The notes under the pieces: generated by a model
The model's input: only the letters and a program-made list of their open reading frames with translations
Databases searched by the model: none
What the model was told of the DNA's origin: nothing
Program-made: the position numbers and the translations under genes
In this document: piece by piece, positions 23,945 to 35,361 of the stretch
Position numbering within the stretch: the stretch's first letter is position 1
How the letters are laid out: the number at the start of each line of letters is the position of its first letter
Assembly (NCBI RefSeq): GCF_029784135.1
Contig: NC_073746.1
Span: forward strand, 259,074,994-259,138,993
Length of the DNA: 64,000 bases
Source of the DNA: Toxorhynchites rutilus septentrionalis
Lineage: Eukaryota > Arthropoda > Insecta > Diptera > Culicidae
Direction: 5' to 3'

Positions 23945-26207
23945 CAGTGGTTTCAAATGTTATGAATTTTTTTAGTGGAAAAAAGGGGAAAACATTTGTT
24001 TTTCGAACCATCGGCTAACTTTGAAAAACCATAACTCAAAAACGAAAAAATAGCATCTCTAATGTCGAGACATGTTATGTAAAAAATCCTCAGCTTTCAA
24101 TAAAAAATAGAAAAAAATATAACCCCCTCTAGTCCAAAGCCATCAAAACAATAAAAAACGACTACAATCAATAATAACGAAAATGATATACATTCTTGCA
24201 AGTTCAATATTTTTTAACAAAAGGCTAGTTCATTGCCTTCAATTTGATATGTCGATTATAAAAATCGGTGGTTCAAAAGTTATGATTATTTGAAAAAAAA
24301 TATTTTAGGAAAAAAGAGGAAAAAGTTGATTTTTTTTGGACCACCCTAAAATGGAAATGATCACCTCAATGAAAAAAATTTAAAAAAACGGGTCTAATGT
24401 TTTGCGATAAAGAACAAAATTACCACTTTTGACGAAAATCTGAGAACCACTATATCGGTTTGACATGGAATGGCTGTACATATATAAATCAATCCACTTT
24501 TTTATCACTTCGAAGAGATGGAACTCATCGACATTTTTGGAAAGTTTTGGCAACCCTGGAAATGGCTCCATCAGGCGGCATGAAAACTGTATTGTATCAT
24601 ATCATCGAGTTCCTTCTTGAATTGGTAGCTACGAAATTTGACCGCAATTTGATGCAGACTACTCGCTGGCAGAAGTAAGACTGTTTGAAAGAAAAAGTCA
24701 TTTTGCTTCAATAAATTGCCATCGAATAGAGATTCGCAGTGGTGTGTATAAATAGTACCTCACCGATACGCTAGTAGCAAGTTTTAAGGGGTAATATTTC
24801 TTCCAATTTTCGTTAATTTAAACCATTTACAGACTAGAGGATTATGATATATGGTATATCGAACGAATCTGATTCGATTGGTATACGAATATCCGTTCAC
24901 AACAAAGTTATTTCCGTTAATATTATTTTATAAAAAAGTGACCTGTTTTCTGATATGTCAGTTTTACTGAAAAACATTTCATACGATTTTCCCAGAATTA
25001 TAAAAAAAATCTCGGTAAATAATAGGATTTTCGATAAGTCCTTTCTAGAGTATATTATTAAATGCCTAAAATGCCAGTGGTTTCAAATGTTATGAATTTT
25101 TGTAGTGGAAAAAAGGGGAAAACATTTGTTTTTCGAACCATCGGCTAACTTTGAAAAACCATAACTCAAAAACGAAAAAAATAGCATCTCTAATGTCGAG
25201 ACATGTTATGTAAAAAATCCTCAGCTTTCAATAAAAAATAGAAAAAAATATAACCCCCTCTAGTCCAAAGCCATCAAAACAATAAAAAACGACTACAATC
25301 AATAATAACGAAAATTATATACATTCTTGCAAGTTCAATATTTTTTAACAAAAGGCTAGTTCATTGCCTTCAATTTGATATGTCGATTATCTAAATCGGT
25401 GGTTCAAAAGTTATGATTTTTTGAAAAAAATTATTTTAGGAAAAAAGAGGAAAAAGTTGATTTTTTGGACCACCCTAAAATGGAAATGGTCACCTCAATG
25501 AAAAAAATAAAAAAAACGGGTCTAATGTTTTGCGATAAAGAACAAAATTACCACTTTTGACGAAAATCTGAGAACCACTATATCGGTTTGACATGGAATG
25601 GCTGTACATATATAATATAAATCAATCCACTTTTTTATTACTTCGAAGAGATGGAACTCATCGACATTTTTGGAAAGTTTTGGCAACCCTGAAAATGGCT
25701 CCATCAGGCGGCATGAAAACAGTATTGTATCATATCATCGAGTTCCTTCTGGAATTGGTAGCTACGAAATTTGACCGCAATTTGATGCAGCCTACTCGCT
25801 GGCAGAAGTAAGACTGTTTGAAAGAAAAAGTCATTTCAATTCAATAAATTATCATCGAATAGAGATTCGCAGTGGTATGTATAAATAGTACCTCACCGAT
25901 ACGCTAGTAGCAAGTTTTAAGGGGTAAGATTTCTTCCAATTTTCGTTAATTTAAACCATTTACAGGCTAGAGGACTATGATATATGGTATATCGAACGAA
26001 TCTGATTCGATTGGTATACAAATATCCGTTCACAACAAAGTTATTATTGTTAATATTATTTCATAAAAAAGTGACCTATTTTCTGATATGGCAGTTTTAC
26101 TGAAAAACATTTCATACGATTTTCCCAGAATTAGAAAAAAAAACTCGGTAGATAATAGGATTTTCGATAAGACCTTTCTAAAGTATATTATTAAATGCCT
26201 AAACTAC
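23945..26207 (+). repeat. 1.13 kb tandem duplication
   Basis: Unit 1 (23945-25074) and unit 2 (25075-about 26207) are direct neighbours and nearly identical; both start cagtggtttcaaatgttatg. Differences are scattered substitutions and 1-6 bp indels (for example an added ataatata at about 25613 relative to 24480). Each unit contains the end of the ~331 bp repeat, a 60-70 codon frame pair (24380-24678 and 25522-25811) and a fragment related to the 4-8 kb family (gattcgattggtatac, then aaaaaagtgacctgttttct). The frames have no recognisable domain. The high similarity implies a recent local duplication. Confidence 0.8.
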
Positions 26208-26282
26208 AGAAATATGAAAGAAATTTATTTTAATTTTTGAAATTTCTAGACTAGAATATTCCCTTAATGGAGCTTTGACATA

Positions 26283-27568
26283 TTAGGCTGTCAAAAAAGT
26301 GCTGCGGTATTTCCGCGAGGTGTCGTTGTAAGCGCGTAGTTCTAGTTGTATTAATTATATCGAGTCATACTATAGCTTGTTGGAAAGGTATTCTTGCGCG
26401 CTATAATATAGTCCTTGACAGTGTTTTGTTTGGTTAAGTCGTTTGTGAGTTATAGTGTCGCAAATATTGAGCAAAATAAAGAGAAAATCCGACATATTTT
26501 ACAGTACTACTATGACAAAGGCAAAAATGCATCTCAAGATGCCAATACAATTTGTGCAGTTTATGGACCCGATACAGTTTCCATTTCCACCGCACAACGA
26601 TGGTTTCAACGTTTTCGTTCTGGTGTAGAGGTCGTCGAAGATGCGCCGTGCTCCGGAAGGCCTGTCGTCGAAAATTGCGACAAAATCGCTGAATTAGCCG
26701 AGAAAGACCGGCATAGTAGCAGCCGTAGCATCGGCCAAGAGCTGGGGATAAGTCATCAAACCGTTATTAACCATTTGAAGAAGCTTGGATTCACAAAGAA
26801 GCTCGATGTATGGGTGTCACACACGTTGACGCAAAAAAACATCTTTGACCGTATCGACGCATGTGAATCGCTGCTGAATCGCAACAAAATCGACCCGTTT
26901 CTGAAGCGGATGGTGACTGGCGATGAAAAGTGGGTCACTTACGACAACGTGAAGCGCAAACGGTCGTGGTCGAAGCCCGCTGAAGCGGCTCAGACGGTGG
27001 CCAAGCCCTCATTAACGGCCAGGAAGGTTCTGCTGTGTGTTTGGTGGGATTTTCAAGGAATAATCTATTATGAGCTGCTTCCCTATGGCCAAACGCTCAA
27101 TTCGGACCTATACTGCCAACAACTGGACCGCTTGAAGGTAGCACTCATGAAGAAGAGGCCATCTTTGATAAACAGAGGCCGCATTGTCTTCCATCAGGAC
27201 AACGCCAGGCCACACACTTCTTTGGTGACGCGCCAGAAGCTTCGGGAGCTCGGATGGGAGGTTCTTTTGCATCCGCCGTATAGTCCGGACCTTGCACCAA
27301 GTGACTACCACCTGTTTTTGGGCATGGCGAACGAGCTAGGTAGTCAGAAGTAAGCCACAAAAGAGGCCTGTGAAAATTGGTTATCCGAGTTTTTTGCCAA
27401 TAAGGAAGCGAGCTTCTATAACAGGGGTATTATGAAGTTGGCATCTCGTTGGGAACAAGTCATCGAACAAAACGGCGCATATTTGACTTAAAACAGATGA
27501 TTGTAACTAATTTTATGAACAAATGAAAATTCAAAAAAAAACACCGCAGGACTTTTTTGACAGTCTAA
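26283..27568 (+). mobile_element. mariner element, copy A (full length, 1286 bp)
   Basis: Inverted ends ttaggctgtcaaaaaagt (26283) and acttttttgacagtctaa (ending 27568) are flanked by TA on both sides (26281-26282 and 27569-27570). Copies B (59670) and C (62054) share the sequence almost base for base. The length is normal for mariner. The transposase inside is dead, so this copy could move only with enzyme from another copy. Confidence 0.95.
26466..27491 (+). pseudogene. mariner DD34D transposase, copy A, inactivated
   Basis: Same protein as copy C. The start codon position of B and C (ATG) is ATT here (26466-26468), so the canonical start is lost. Codon 296 is TAA (27351-27353) where B and C have TTA, removing the last ~45 residues. 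The three catalytic aspartates are still encoded: TGDEKW, FHQDNARPH and LAPSDYHLF, with 34 residues between the last two. A few other replacements occur (for instance D for A in NASQDAN). An open frame runs in from an upstream ATG at 26415, but the added residues belong to the element's untranslated leader. Confidence 0.93.
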
Positions 27569-27569
27569 T

Positions 27570-29650
27570 AGTATGTAGTGCGCCATTTGGTAGTGGCAGC
27601 CATCTTGGATTCGCATTTTTCATAAACAACTATGTTCTACAAGTCAATCACTTTCATTTGATATCCATATTAAACTTCCTAGGCTCGCGTATAGGTCTGA
27701 CAGACCGTGCATCAATGAGGTGGCTGAGAAACTATGAACCATGAAATGACTATTAAAACTGAATGAAGTAAAAGAAAGATTTTTAACTCAATGATATCTT
27801 TTTCTTCGAATATATACCAATAACGCCTAAAAATACACACTAGCAATATTACAGAGACGAGTACTGTCCAGAGTACACGAATTACGATTTTTCGCGCGAG
27901 TATAGTAGTGTTAATGGAGTTTTGAGAGAATATGTAGTCCGCCATTTTGTAGTGGCAGCCATCTTGGATTTGTATTTTTCATAAATACAGGACGGACTCG
28001 ATTATGTACAGTTTTGGATTTCTTTTCACTGTATATAATCGAATGCTGTGTATAATCGAGTCAGTTTTTTATTTATGTTTATTTTCAGCATTTATTTTTC
28101 GTTTTTTGAATAAAAAAGAAAAAAAAACTATTTGATTCATCTCCTTAACCGTTTGAAAACGGGGGAGCGCGATAGCGCTCCTCTTGTTGTATGCCAAAAG
28201 TGCGTCTTGTTTTATGTTAGCATTTTCGAATTGGCATCTTTTAACGTAGGATTTCGTCTTTCGGGAACATTTGTGAAATAGGACTCCACACGCTTTGTTC
28301 CGCGAACTAAAGTTTTGTGACCTAATCAGTTATTTACGATCATTGGATGTTAGATTAAAATATATCCAAACTCATCCGCATTTTTTTGGCATATGCTCAC
28401 AATTTGCTCCGCACTCAAAGGGTTAAAGTCAGAAAAACATCTTTCTCTCATGAACAAAATTAATTTATCCAGAATCTCTCAGGAGGCGATAGACGATCAT
28501 ATTTGATGAAAAAAATCCTTCTACGCATATGTTCGAACTTCCCATAATGACAGAGTTATAGAACTTTTTTTTTGTTTCGTACTCTGTTGGCCCAAACTTG
28601 CTCTACATTAAAAAGTACGCTACGGAGACTATTCTGTTGCTTCCATTTGAAGGATGAGGAAATTTAGTACAGTATATAGGAGTGAAACTTTTAATAACAT
28701 TTTGAGGTGAAAACTTAAAAGTTGATAATTTTTAATGTGTTATTTTTTTTTGTCCTAAAAAATCACATTAAACTTGATTGTTTCTATAAATTAAATTAAA
28801 GCTCTCTAACCGCTCTACAATTTGTTCTTTGACACCCAACTTCTATCTTTCTCAATTTCGCTGCAATATCAAAATAAAAAATTCCTGATGAAAATTGAAG
28901 CAAAATCTTCAAAAACCACATTTTTACCCCACTGTACATATTATAGCGACTTAAATTTCACCTTCACATTGAAAGGTTACACTTTTTCTTAAAATAAGTC
29001 TTATTTGAGATGTAAAAAAAAATCAAATTGTATATAATCAAAACCAAAATTGTATATAATCGAATCATATAAAATCGAGTCTGTATATAATCGAGTCCGA
29101 CCTGTAACTGTTTTCTACTAGTGAAACCCTTTCATTTGATACCCATATATATAAGGCGCCATTTTGCGGTGGGGACCATTTTGGATTTGCGTTTTTGATA
29201 AATAACTGTGTTCTACTAGTTAAGCCCTTTCATTTGAGACCCATATTGGTGGGGTTCTGAGAAAATATGTAATTCTCCATTTTGTAGTGGCCGACATCTT
29301 GAATTTGCATTTTTCATAAATAACTGTGTTCTACTAGTCAAGCCCTTTCATTTGAGACCCATATTGTTGGGGTTTGAAAAAAATATATATGGCGCCATCT
29401 TGTGATGGCGGCCATTTTGGATTTGCATTTTCATAAATAAATGTGTTCAACTAGTCAAGTTAGTCAAGCCCATATTGATTATTCAATATGGAATTACAAA
29501 TTATTCAAAATTTCCGATCTAAAAATAAGAAAAATTAAAATTAAAATACTCCGGATAATCGAGTCTGACCTGTAACTGTATTCTACCAATCAAGCCCTTT
29601 CATTTGATACCCATATTGATGGGGTTTTGGAAAATCCATATTGATGATAA
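27570..29650 (+). repeat. degenerate tandem repeat, ~118 bp units
   Basis: A block of the form gcgccattttgtagtggcag followed by ccatcttggatttg recurs near 27580, 27940, 29156, 29275 and 29391. It is accompanied by cataaataactgtgttctac and ccctttcatttgagacccat. Intervals are about 116-119 bp in the best-preserved part (29140-29470). The array is split by the insertion at 27988-29104 and by a fragment of the same insertion family ending near 29572. Copy A of mariner abuts it on the left. Confidence 0.7.
27988..29104. mobile_element. complete TA-flanked inverted-repeat element, 1117 bp
   Basis: The termini are caggacggactcgattatgt on the left and, mirrored, caggtcggactcgattatat on the right, about 24 bp with two mismatches, flanked by TA (27986-27987 and 29105-29106). 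Removing it restores the ~118 bp array unit (cataaa-ta-actg), which confirms it as an insertion. It has no transposase remnant. Partial copies lie at 15355-15686, about 29500-29572 and 50882-52000. TA duplication and a CAG-type start would fit a pogo/Tigger-like or other Tc1/mariner-related source; this is inference. Confidence 0.85.
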
Positions 29651-31205
29651 AATATACCTAATTTTCTCTTTGTCGACTTTCATTGTTAACACCCTGTAAC
29701 TCACAACTGAATGGAACAAACAGGAAACAACGAAAGGTTTTTATCAAGTGTGAAATGTGCATTTGTAAACAAATGATAGATATTACGCGAGATATTGATC
29801 ACTAAAGCCAGCTATCGAGGAAATAATGGATAACTTTTTCCCCAACCTCATATTACAGGGCAAGCTAAATAAAACCGTTTGAATAACGAGCAAGTCTCAA
29901 AATGTAGATTTTTGACAGAATCGAGATAACAGTGAATCTCGACGTTTCATATGATTTCGAGACATTTGCCATAGAAAAAACTAGAAGTGGGTTATATCTT
30001 TGATATAACCGCAAAGTGGACGTAGGACTAACGTTAACTTAGCAATAAATAAGTAACAAGCATATAAATCTTAGACATATCAAAGTGATTATCATACCAC
30101 TACATTTAGCCGGAAAAGAATTATTAACGCTTAAAGGGGGAAGTAATTCCTCCTCGGAAATCATCGTTGATTATCAACACTGGAGAAGGAATGGATTTCT
30201 CCTCGGAATAGCACTAAAAAAATAAGTAAAAATAAGACACCCTTCCACCCTTCGATCGATTGCAGCATTCGTAAACAAATATTGATATGTAATATAATAT
30301 CCACTTCGATAAAATCCACTACACCATATCTTATCGTGTTCTTCGCTATCAAATCCATAGTCAATGGCACCCATCGGTATCGAATTATCATCGATACCTC
30401 GGATTTCGCTAAATGCTCCGTTAGGTCCGACTGCAGAGGAGAAATGGAATTGAAAAACTTTAATCCATAAATTTGGTGTCCCAGAAAAGGGTCGTTGATT
30501 ATATGCTAAAGTTCTAAGATAATAATGACGAATGCGGAAGCGCGGCTGTTTAAGTACGCTATCGACGGATATGATGGGCCAGAAATGAACATGCTTTATA
30601 GCCATCCATTCGGTTCAACTATAGACGTCTGAGACGTCTGAGTGCGACCGTCCTCATTTCACATCTCCGCATCAACTGAATGGATTTCCAGAGCGTATGC
30701 GAGTTTGTATACGGTTTCAATAACCTGTTTTCTAAGCAATTTAAAAGCTATTGAAACAAGTTTTCGGGTCAATAATTAACAATCTATAACTCTATATAAC
30801 TAATCTATAACTAATTATAAATATAGCTCATGGACATTTTGTCGTTCGAATGAAATGATTATCATACCACTCCGTTCAGCCAGAAAACAAGGTCTATCGA
30901 TGGCTCGCCTTCGTCTCATCCAAACCGAAGGATACGATCTCATTCGTGGAATCCGAACAAATAAAGCGTTCAAGTCTGCCCCAAAACGTGCAGTCCTTAA
31001 AGTGTTAGTTTGCATCGTTAATTCATGAACGAAGGCTGTGGTTTTGGGATGCAATGAATTTTTATTATTTTTCCTGAAGGAACAGAGTCGGTGCTGGTAC
31101 TATAAATTATGGGGAGTCGGAGCATGAGTCGTAACCGGGAAATTTCTCTCCGACTTCACAGCTTTGGAGATATAACCTAAATAAATAAAAATGTAAGGAC
31201 AAATG
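29651..31205. other. mixed repeat fragments, no firm gene
   Basis: Near 29828-29852 a mariner-like end (ggataactttttccccaacc) is oriented like the outer end of the relic at 8912. From about 29985 the palindrome and tacgtc-type segments of the 4-8 kb repeat family appear in reverse orientation. Another reversed piece lies at 30700-30780 (tattgaaacaagttttcggg). The 79-codon minus-strand frame at 30815-31054 is unrecognised. Confidence 0.45.
30174..30605 (-). other. unrecognised 143-codon open frame
   Basis: An uninterrupted minus-strand frame of 143 codons, beginning with an ATG at 30605 and rich in aromatic residues (for example WCSGFYRSGYYITYQYLF). I know no family that matches. An overlapping frame (30161-30391) encodes a hydrophobic stretch (GVLFLLIFLVLF) that looks like a signal or membrane segment, so the two compete. 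It is flanked on both sides by pieces of the interspersed repeat family, so it may be part of an element. It could also be chance in AT-rich DNA. Confidence 0.2.
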
Positions 31206-31728
31206 TGTTTTTTTTTCCAAAATATATATTTTATTAAGGCACATGTGGCGTTAGCCTGACGGGGCCGGGAGTCCAATATTTTGACAATTTTTATCTTACA
31301 ACTATATTAGTAATATGTTACCGATTACTCGCGGTTGGCTCGAGTTTAGATTTACAAAGATTCTCATAATTGGGATGTTGCAGTCTCCAGTACTATGTAT
31401 GTGTGGCCGACACGGGATACTTGCTATTGGGGTGCAACTGACCATTGATCAGCGACACCCCCTTAGTCTGTACCCCATATCAATCGTGGTGCATCTCTCT
31501 TGACTCGAGGAATCCAGGGTAGAATGGTCACTGGGCGGTACAATCTTCAGCTCGTGTAGAGTTGTCATGAGCGGTACAACCTTTGGCTCTTGTTGGATGA
31601 TCAGTGGCCTGCACAACCTTTGACCTGTGTATCTGTAAAAAGTATGTGTATGTATTGCCGCGACTAAGTAGAAGTTTATCGATTGGATAGGAGGGATATG
31701 ATACAGGGATACAACGGAGGAAACATCA

Positions 31729-32960
31729 TTAAACGTTGACATCGGCGTTTCTGAGGAACAGGTATAGATGAAGCAGAAGATCAGGATCACGGCTACCTAA
31801 GATATCCCGGACGGGGATATCCGATTGTCTGCCTAGTGCCCTCAATGCTCTGGAAAGCTGAGAGCGGGCAGCATGGAACCGGATACACGACCAGACAACA
31901 TGCTCGATGTCGTGGTAGCCATCGCCACAATCACAAAGATTGTTTGCTGCGAGCCCAATGCGATAAAGATGCGCGTTTAGGTTGTAGTGATTGGACATAA
32001 GCCGAGATATCACGCGGATGAAATCACGACCTACATTCAATCCCTTGAACCATGCACTCATCGAGACCTTAGGGATAATCGTGTGTAACCAACGACCGAA
32101 CTCATCTTCACTCCACATGCGCTGCCAACTTACGAGCGTGTGCTGACGAGGAATGTGGAAAAATTCATTATAAGCAATTTGCCTTTCAAAAAGTGTGCCT
32201 TCTAAAGCGCTCACCTTAGCTAGCGAGTCCGCTTTCTCATTCCCCGGAATCGAGCAATGAGAGGGAACCCATGCTAAGGTAATCTTGAATAATTTTTCGA
32301 CCAAAACACTCAAGAGATGTTTTATTCTTGTTAGGAAATAAGATGAGCGTTTATCAACTTTCATTGAGCGGATTGCCTCTATTGAACTGAGACTGTCTGG
32401 AAAAATAAAATAATGGTCGATGGGCAATGTTTCAATGATCCCTAGTGCGTAGTATATCGCACTCAGTTCAGCGACATACACTGAACAAGGATCTTTGAGT
32501 TTGAAAGAGGCACTGGAATTTTCATTGAAGATGCCGAAGCCAGTGGACCCGTTTATGAATGAACCGTCAGTAAAGAACATTCTATCAGATCTCACTTTCC
32601 CATATTTTTCCGAGAATATCGACGGAATAACATTGGATCGTAGATGATCTTGGATTCCATGGATTTTTTGTCTCATGGACAGATCAAAATTGACAGAGGA
32701 ATTGCAAAAGTATGGGAAGCAAACTTGGTTGGAGATGCCTGTTGAAGGTTGAAGGGTGGGTGTGTCGAATGCAAACACCCCATGGCTATATGCAAGCAAC
32801 GATATTGTATTCTCTCCAGCTTGAGAATATGAATCCTGGCAGCTGATCGGAAGCAAAAACTGCCATATTCTAACACTGATAATATCGTTGTTTTGTACAG
32901 CTGAATGAGGTCTCCTGGATGGGCGCCCCACCATGTTCCGGTTATTGTTTGGAGAAAATT
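31729..32960 (-). pseudogene. LINE RNase H domain and C-terminal zinc motif
   Basis: RNase H residues are visible in order: FFTDGSFING (first Asp), VYVAELSAIYYAL (Glu), FPDSLSSIEAI (second Asp) and LAWVPSHCSIPGNEKADSLA (final His/Asp block). A terminal CDCGDGYHDIEHVVWSC motif follows, as in other RNase H-bearing LINEs. The frame is open to a stop at 31729. The region upstream of 32673 comes from a frame shared with the post-polymerase linker. This is the best-preserved part of the element. The 3' untranslated part lies at about 31206-31728. Confidence 0.88.
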
Positions 32961-33490
32961 GATTCTTTGCTGGCATTTCTGTTTCAACTTGTCCAAACGA
33001 AGTAGAATCATTTTCTCTAACAATTTACGAATACAGGATAACATTGCAATCGGCCTATACGAGTTGTGATCGCAAGCCGGCTTGTTGGGTTTTCGTATGG
33101 CTATCACTCGCACTTGTCTCCAGTCATGAGGAACTATAGTCAGCTCCAGAAACTTGTTGAACAAGTTCAGCAAACGCTGTTTCGCCAAGTCGGAAAGATT
33201 CTTCAACAAGTTGAATTTAATTGTTACATGAGAGAAGTGCAATTGAGAATTCCACCATCGAAAAATTCTCATAATCGCCTTGAAGCGATATATCGCGCAC
33301 GATGTGTTGTGCAGGGACGGAATCGGGGCAAACCTTCCTTGCAAATTTTAAAATCCAACGGTCAGAGTATTCCTCACTTCCGTTTGTATGGTTCCAGCCA
33401 CGCATTCTCCTAGCCGTATTCCAAAGAGTGCTCATAGCGGTCTCCCTTGACAAACCATTGACGAATTTCCGCCAATATCCACGCTTTTTT
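32960..33490 (-). pseudogene. LINE reverse transcriptase remnant, catalytic core deleted
   Basis: Pieces before the polymerase core are readable across two frames: the linker with RRMRGWNH, then LLNLFNKFLELTIVPHDWRQ, VIAIRKPNKPACDHNSYRPI and AMLSCIRKLLEKMILLRLDK. The sequence then jumps straight to KCQQRINFL and TGTWWGAHPGDL, which normally lie after the polymerase. The aspartate motifs (the F/YADD block and the LDI.KAFD block) are therefore removed by a deletion near 32985, and the copy cannot reverse transcribe. Confidence 0.85.
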
Positions 33491-33497
33491 GCTTTGA

Positions 33498-34265
33498 TCA
33501 AACCTTTAGTTTGGCTTCTAGAGCATGATACATTCGAAACCATTCCACTAATCCAGTTTTCCTGAATTTTTTGAAAGCGGATGATTTTTCAAGGTAGACC
33601 TTTGAACACTCCTTGTCCCACCAAAGTGATGGAGGAAGACGTCGGAAAGTGGTAGCAGGAACACGTTTCTTTTGAGCTTGAAATGCGCTTTCGTAAATCA
33701 AACTCGATATAAAGTTATATTCTTCGAGTGGAGGAAGTTCATGCATTGAAACAAGTGCTTCAGATATTATTTCTGCAAAATTTCTCCAGTCAATATTTTT
33801 CATGACGTCATCCGCGATATCGACTGACTCACGAGAATCTGATTCAATGGCGATCGATAAAATTATTGGCAGGTGATCACTACCGTGGGGATCTTGGATT
33901 ACCTTCCACGTGCAATCCAGGGATAACGAAGAAGAGCAAAGTGATATGTCTAGCATGCTTGCCCGTGCAGGAGGGTTGGCTATCCTAGTTGCTTCCCCAG
34001 TATTTAAAATTGTCAGTTTGAAGTTGTCGCACAAATCATAAATCAAAGTGGCACGGTTGTCATCGTAGAGTGATCCCCATGCTGTTCCATGGGAGTTGAA
34101 ATCACCTAAGATTAGCCGCGGCTCCGGCAATACCTCTATGATATCAAAAAACTGATGGCGGCCAACCATAGTTCTGGGAGGAATATATATAGAGGCAATG
34201 CAGAGGTCTTTGCCATTGATTTGTGTCTGGCAAGCGACAACTTCAATGCCTTCAATGCCTGTCAT
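33498..34265 (-). pseudogene. LINE apurinic-type endonuclease domain, N-terminally deleted
   Basis: An open frame with IYIPPRT, LILGDFNSHGTAWGS (catalytic D and N of the GDFN motif) and DPHGSDHLPI (the SDH catalytic block) identifies the endonuclease that nicks target DNA before target-primed reverse transcription. The first ~90 residues of ORF2, with the first catalytic Asn/Glu, are absent because ORF1 is fused directly to this point. The C-terminal linker continues to 33498, where the frame shifts into the reverse transcriptase part. Confidence 0.88.
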
Positions 34266-35361
34266 TCAAAATGTTGTCCACCAGGTCAGAAAGCGCAAAC
34301 AAGCCAGGTTGTGACTGTTGCTTTGACCGCGAAAAAGGAACAGACGTATTGGATGTTGTTCCGGAACGTGCTGAGGACCCCTGGTTAGTAGAAGAACCGT
34401 GTAAACCAGGAGGTACTTGCTTCGGTCTATTTTCAGCACGTTCGGTTCGAAGTTTCAATCCAACTTGGGACATTTCGGACTTCTTACTGGGGAGTGATGG
34501 AAAAGTAGTGATTTTCCTTTTCCTGATGGCACCCTGCGATGTACCAGAACTTCCCGCGTTGGGAGCGTCAGCGACAGGCTCGTCGTTCTGCAGGATGGAG
34601 TAAGGATTGTCCTGCGTCGTAGGCACGGAATTCTTAAGCATTTCTGCATAAGTCCGTTTTGAAAATTCCTTTAAGGAACGCTTGATTTTTTCCCCTCGTT
34701 GTATGTACACCGTGCATTGAGAAAGATTATGGGGGGCTCCGTCGCAATGAAGACACTTGCGCTCTTTTGCGCAAGAAGTCCCATCATGACTCTCTCCACA
34801 ATCTGCGCAACTCTTTTTGTTGCTACAGTAGACGGCCGTGTGACCAAGTTGCTTGCAGTTGTTGCAACACATTACTCGGGGTACAAACAATCGAACAGGT
34901 AAACGAAGCGCATCTATCGAAACGAAGTTTGGAAGGGCGGAGTCCTTACCTGAAAAGAATTTGTCGAACTGAGAACTCTCTTATTATTTATAATAGATAC
35001 GGATTTCAGTTGGTCACATGCAAGAATCTTCACAGTTTTAAGCGAAGAGTTCTTGAAGCGACCGACTCCATCCTTGAGTACATCATTTCGGGTCAAACCC
35101 TTTTCGGTGATTACGCCGTCGATTTCTACGTTACGACAGGGCACGTATACGCGATACTCAATCGCAAAAAGATCGCAACGGGTTATACGAGGGTCACTAT
35201 TTATATTTCGGGAATTGGCAACACTGATGTCATGTGAGTCCATCTGACGGTTCCATCGTAAAGTTTGACATTTTTGACGATATACGTACTCAGAACATTT
35301 TGTAATACGGACGCTATTTGTTTATTTTATATTTAGTTGAAAGTTTGGTCTCGGCAAAAAA

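Noticed and set aside
22825..26207. CRISPR-like or satellite-type regular repeats
   Set aside because: Units are 331 bp or 1.13 kb with no spacer structure, and the DNA is eukaryotic; these are transposon-derived tandem duplications.
27108..27360. Minus-strand frames inside mariner copy A (and the equivalents in B and C)
   Set aside because: They are antisense shadows of the transposase; the same shadows appear in all three copies.
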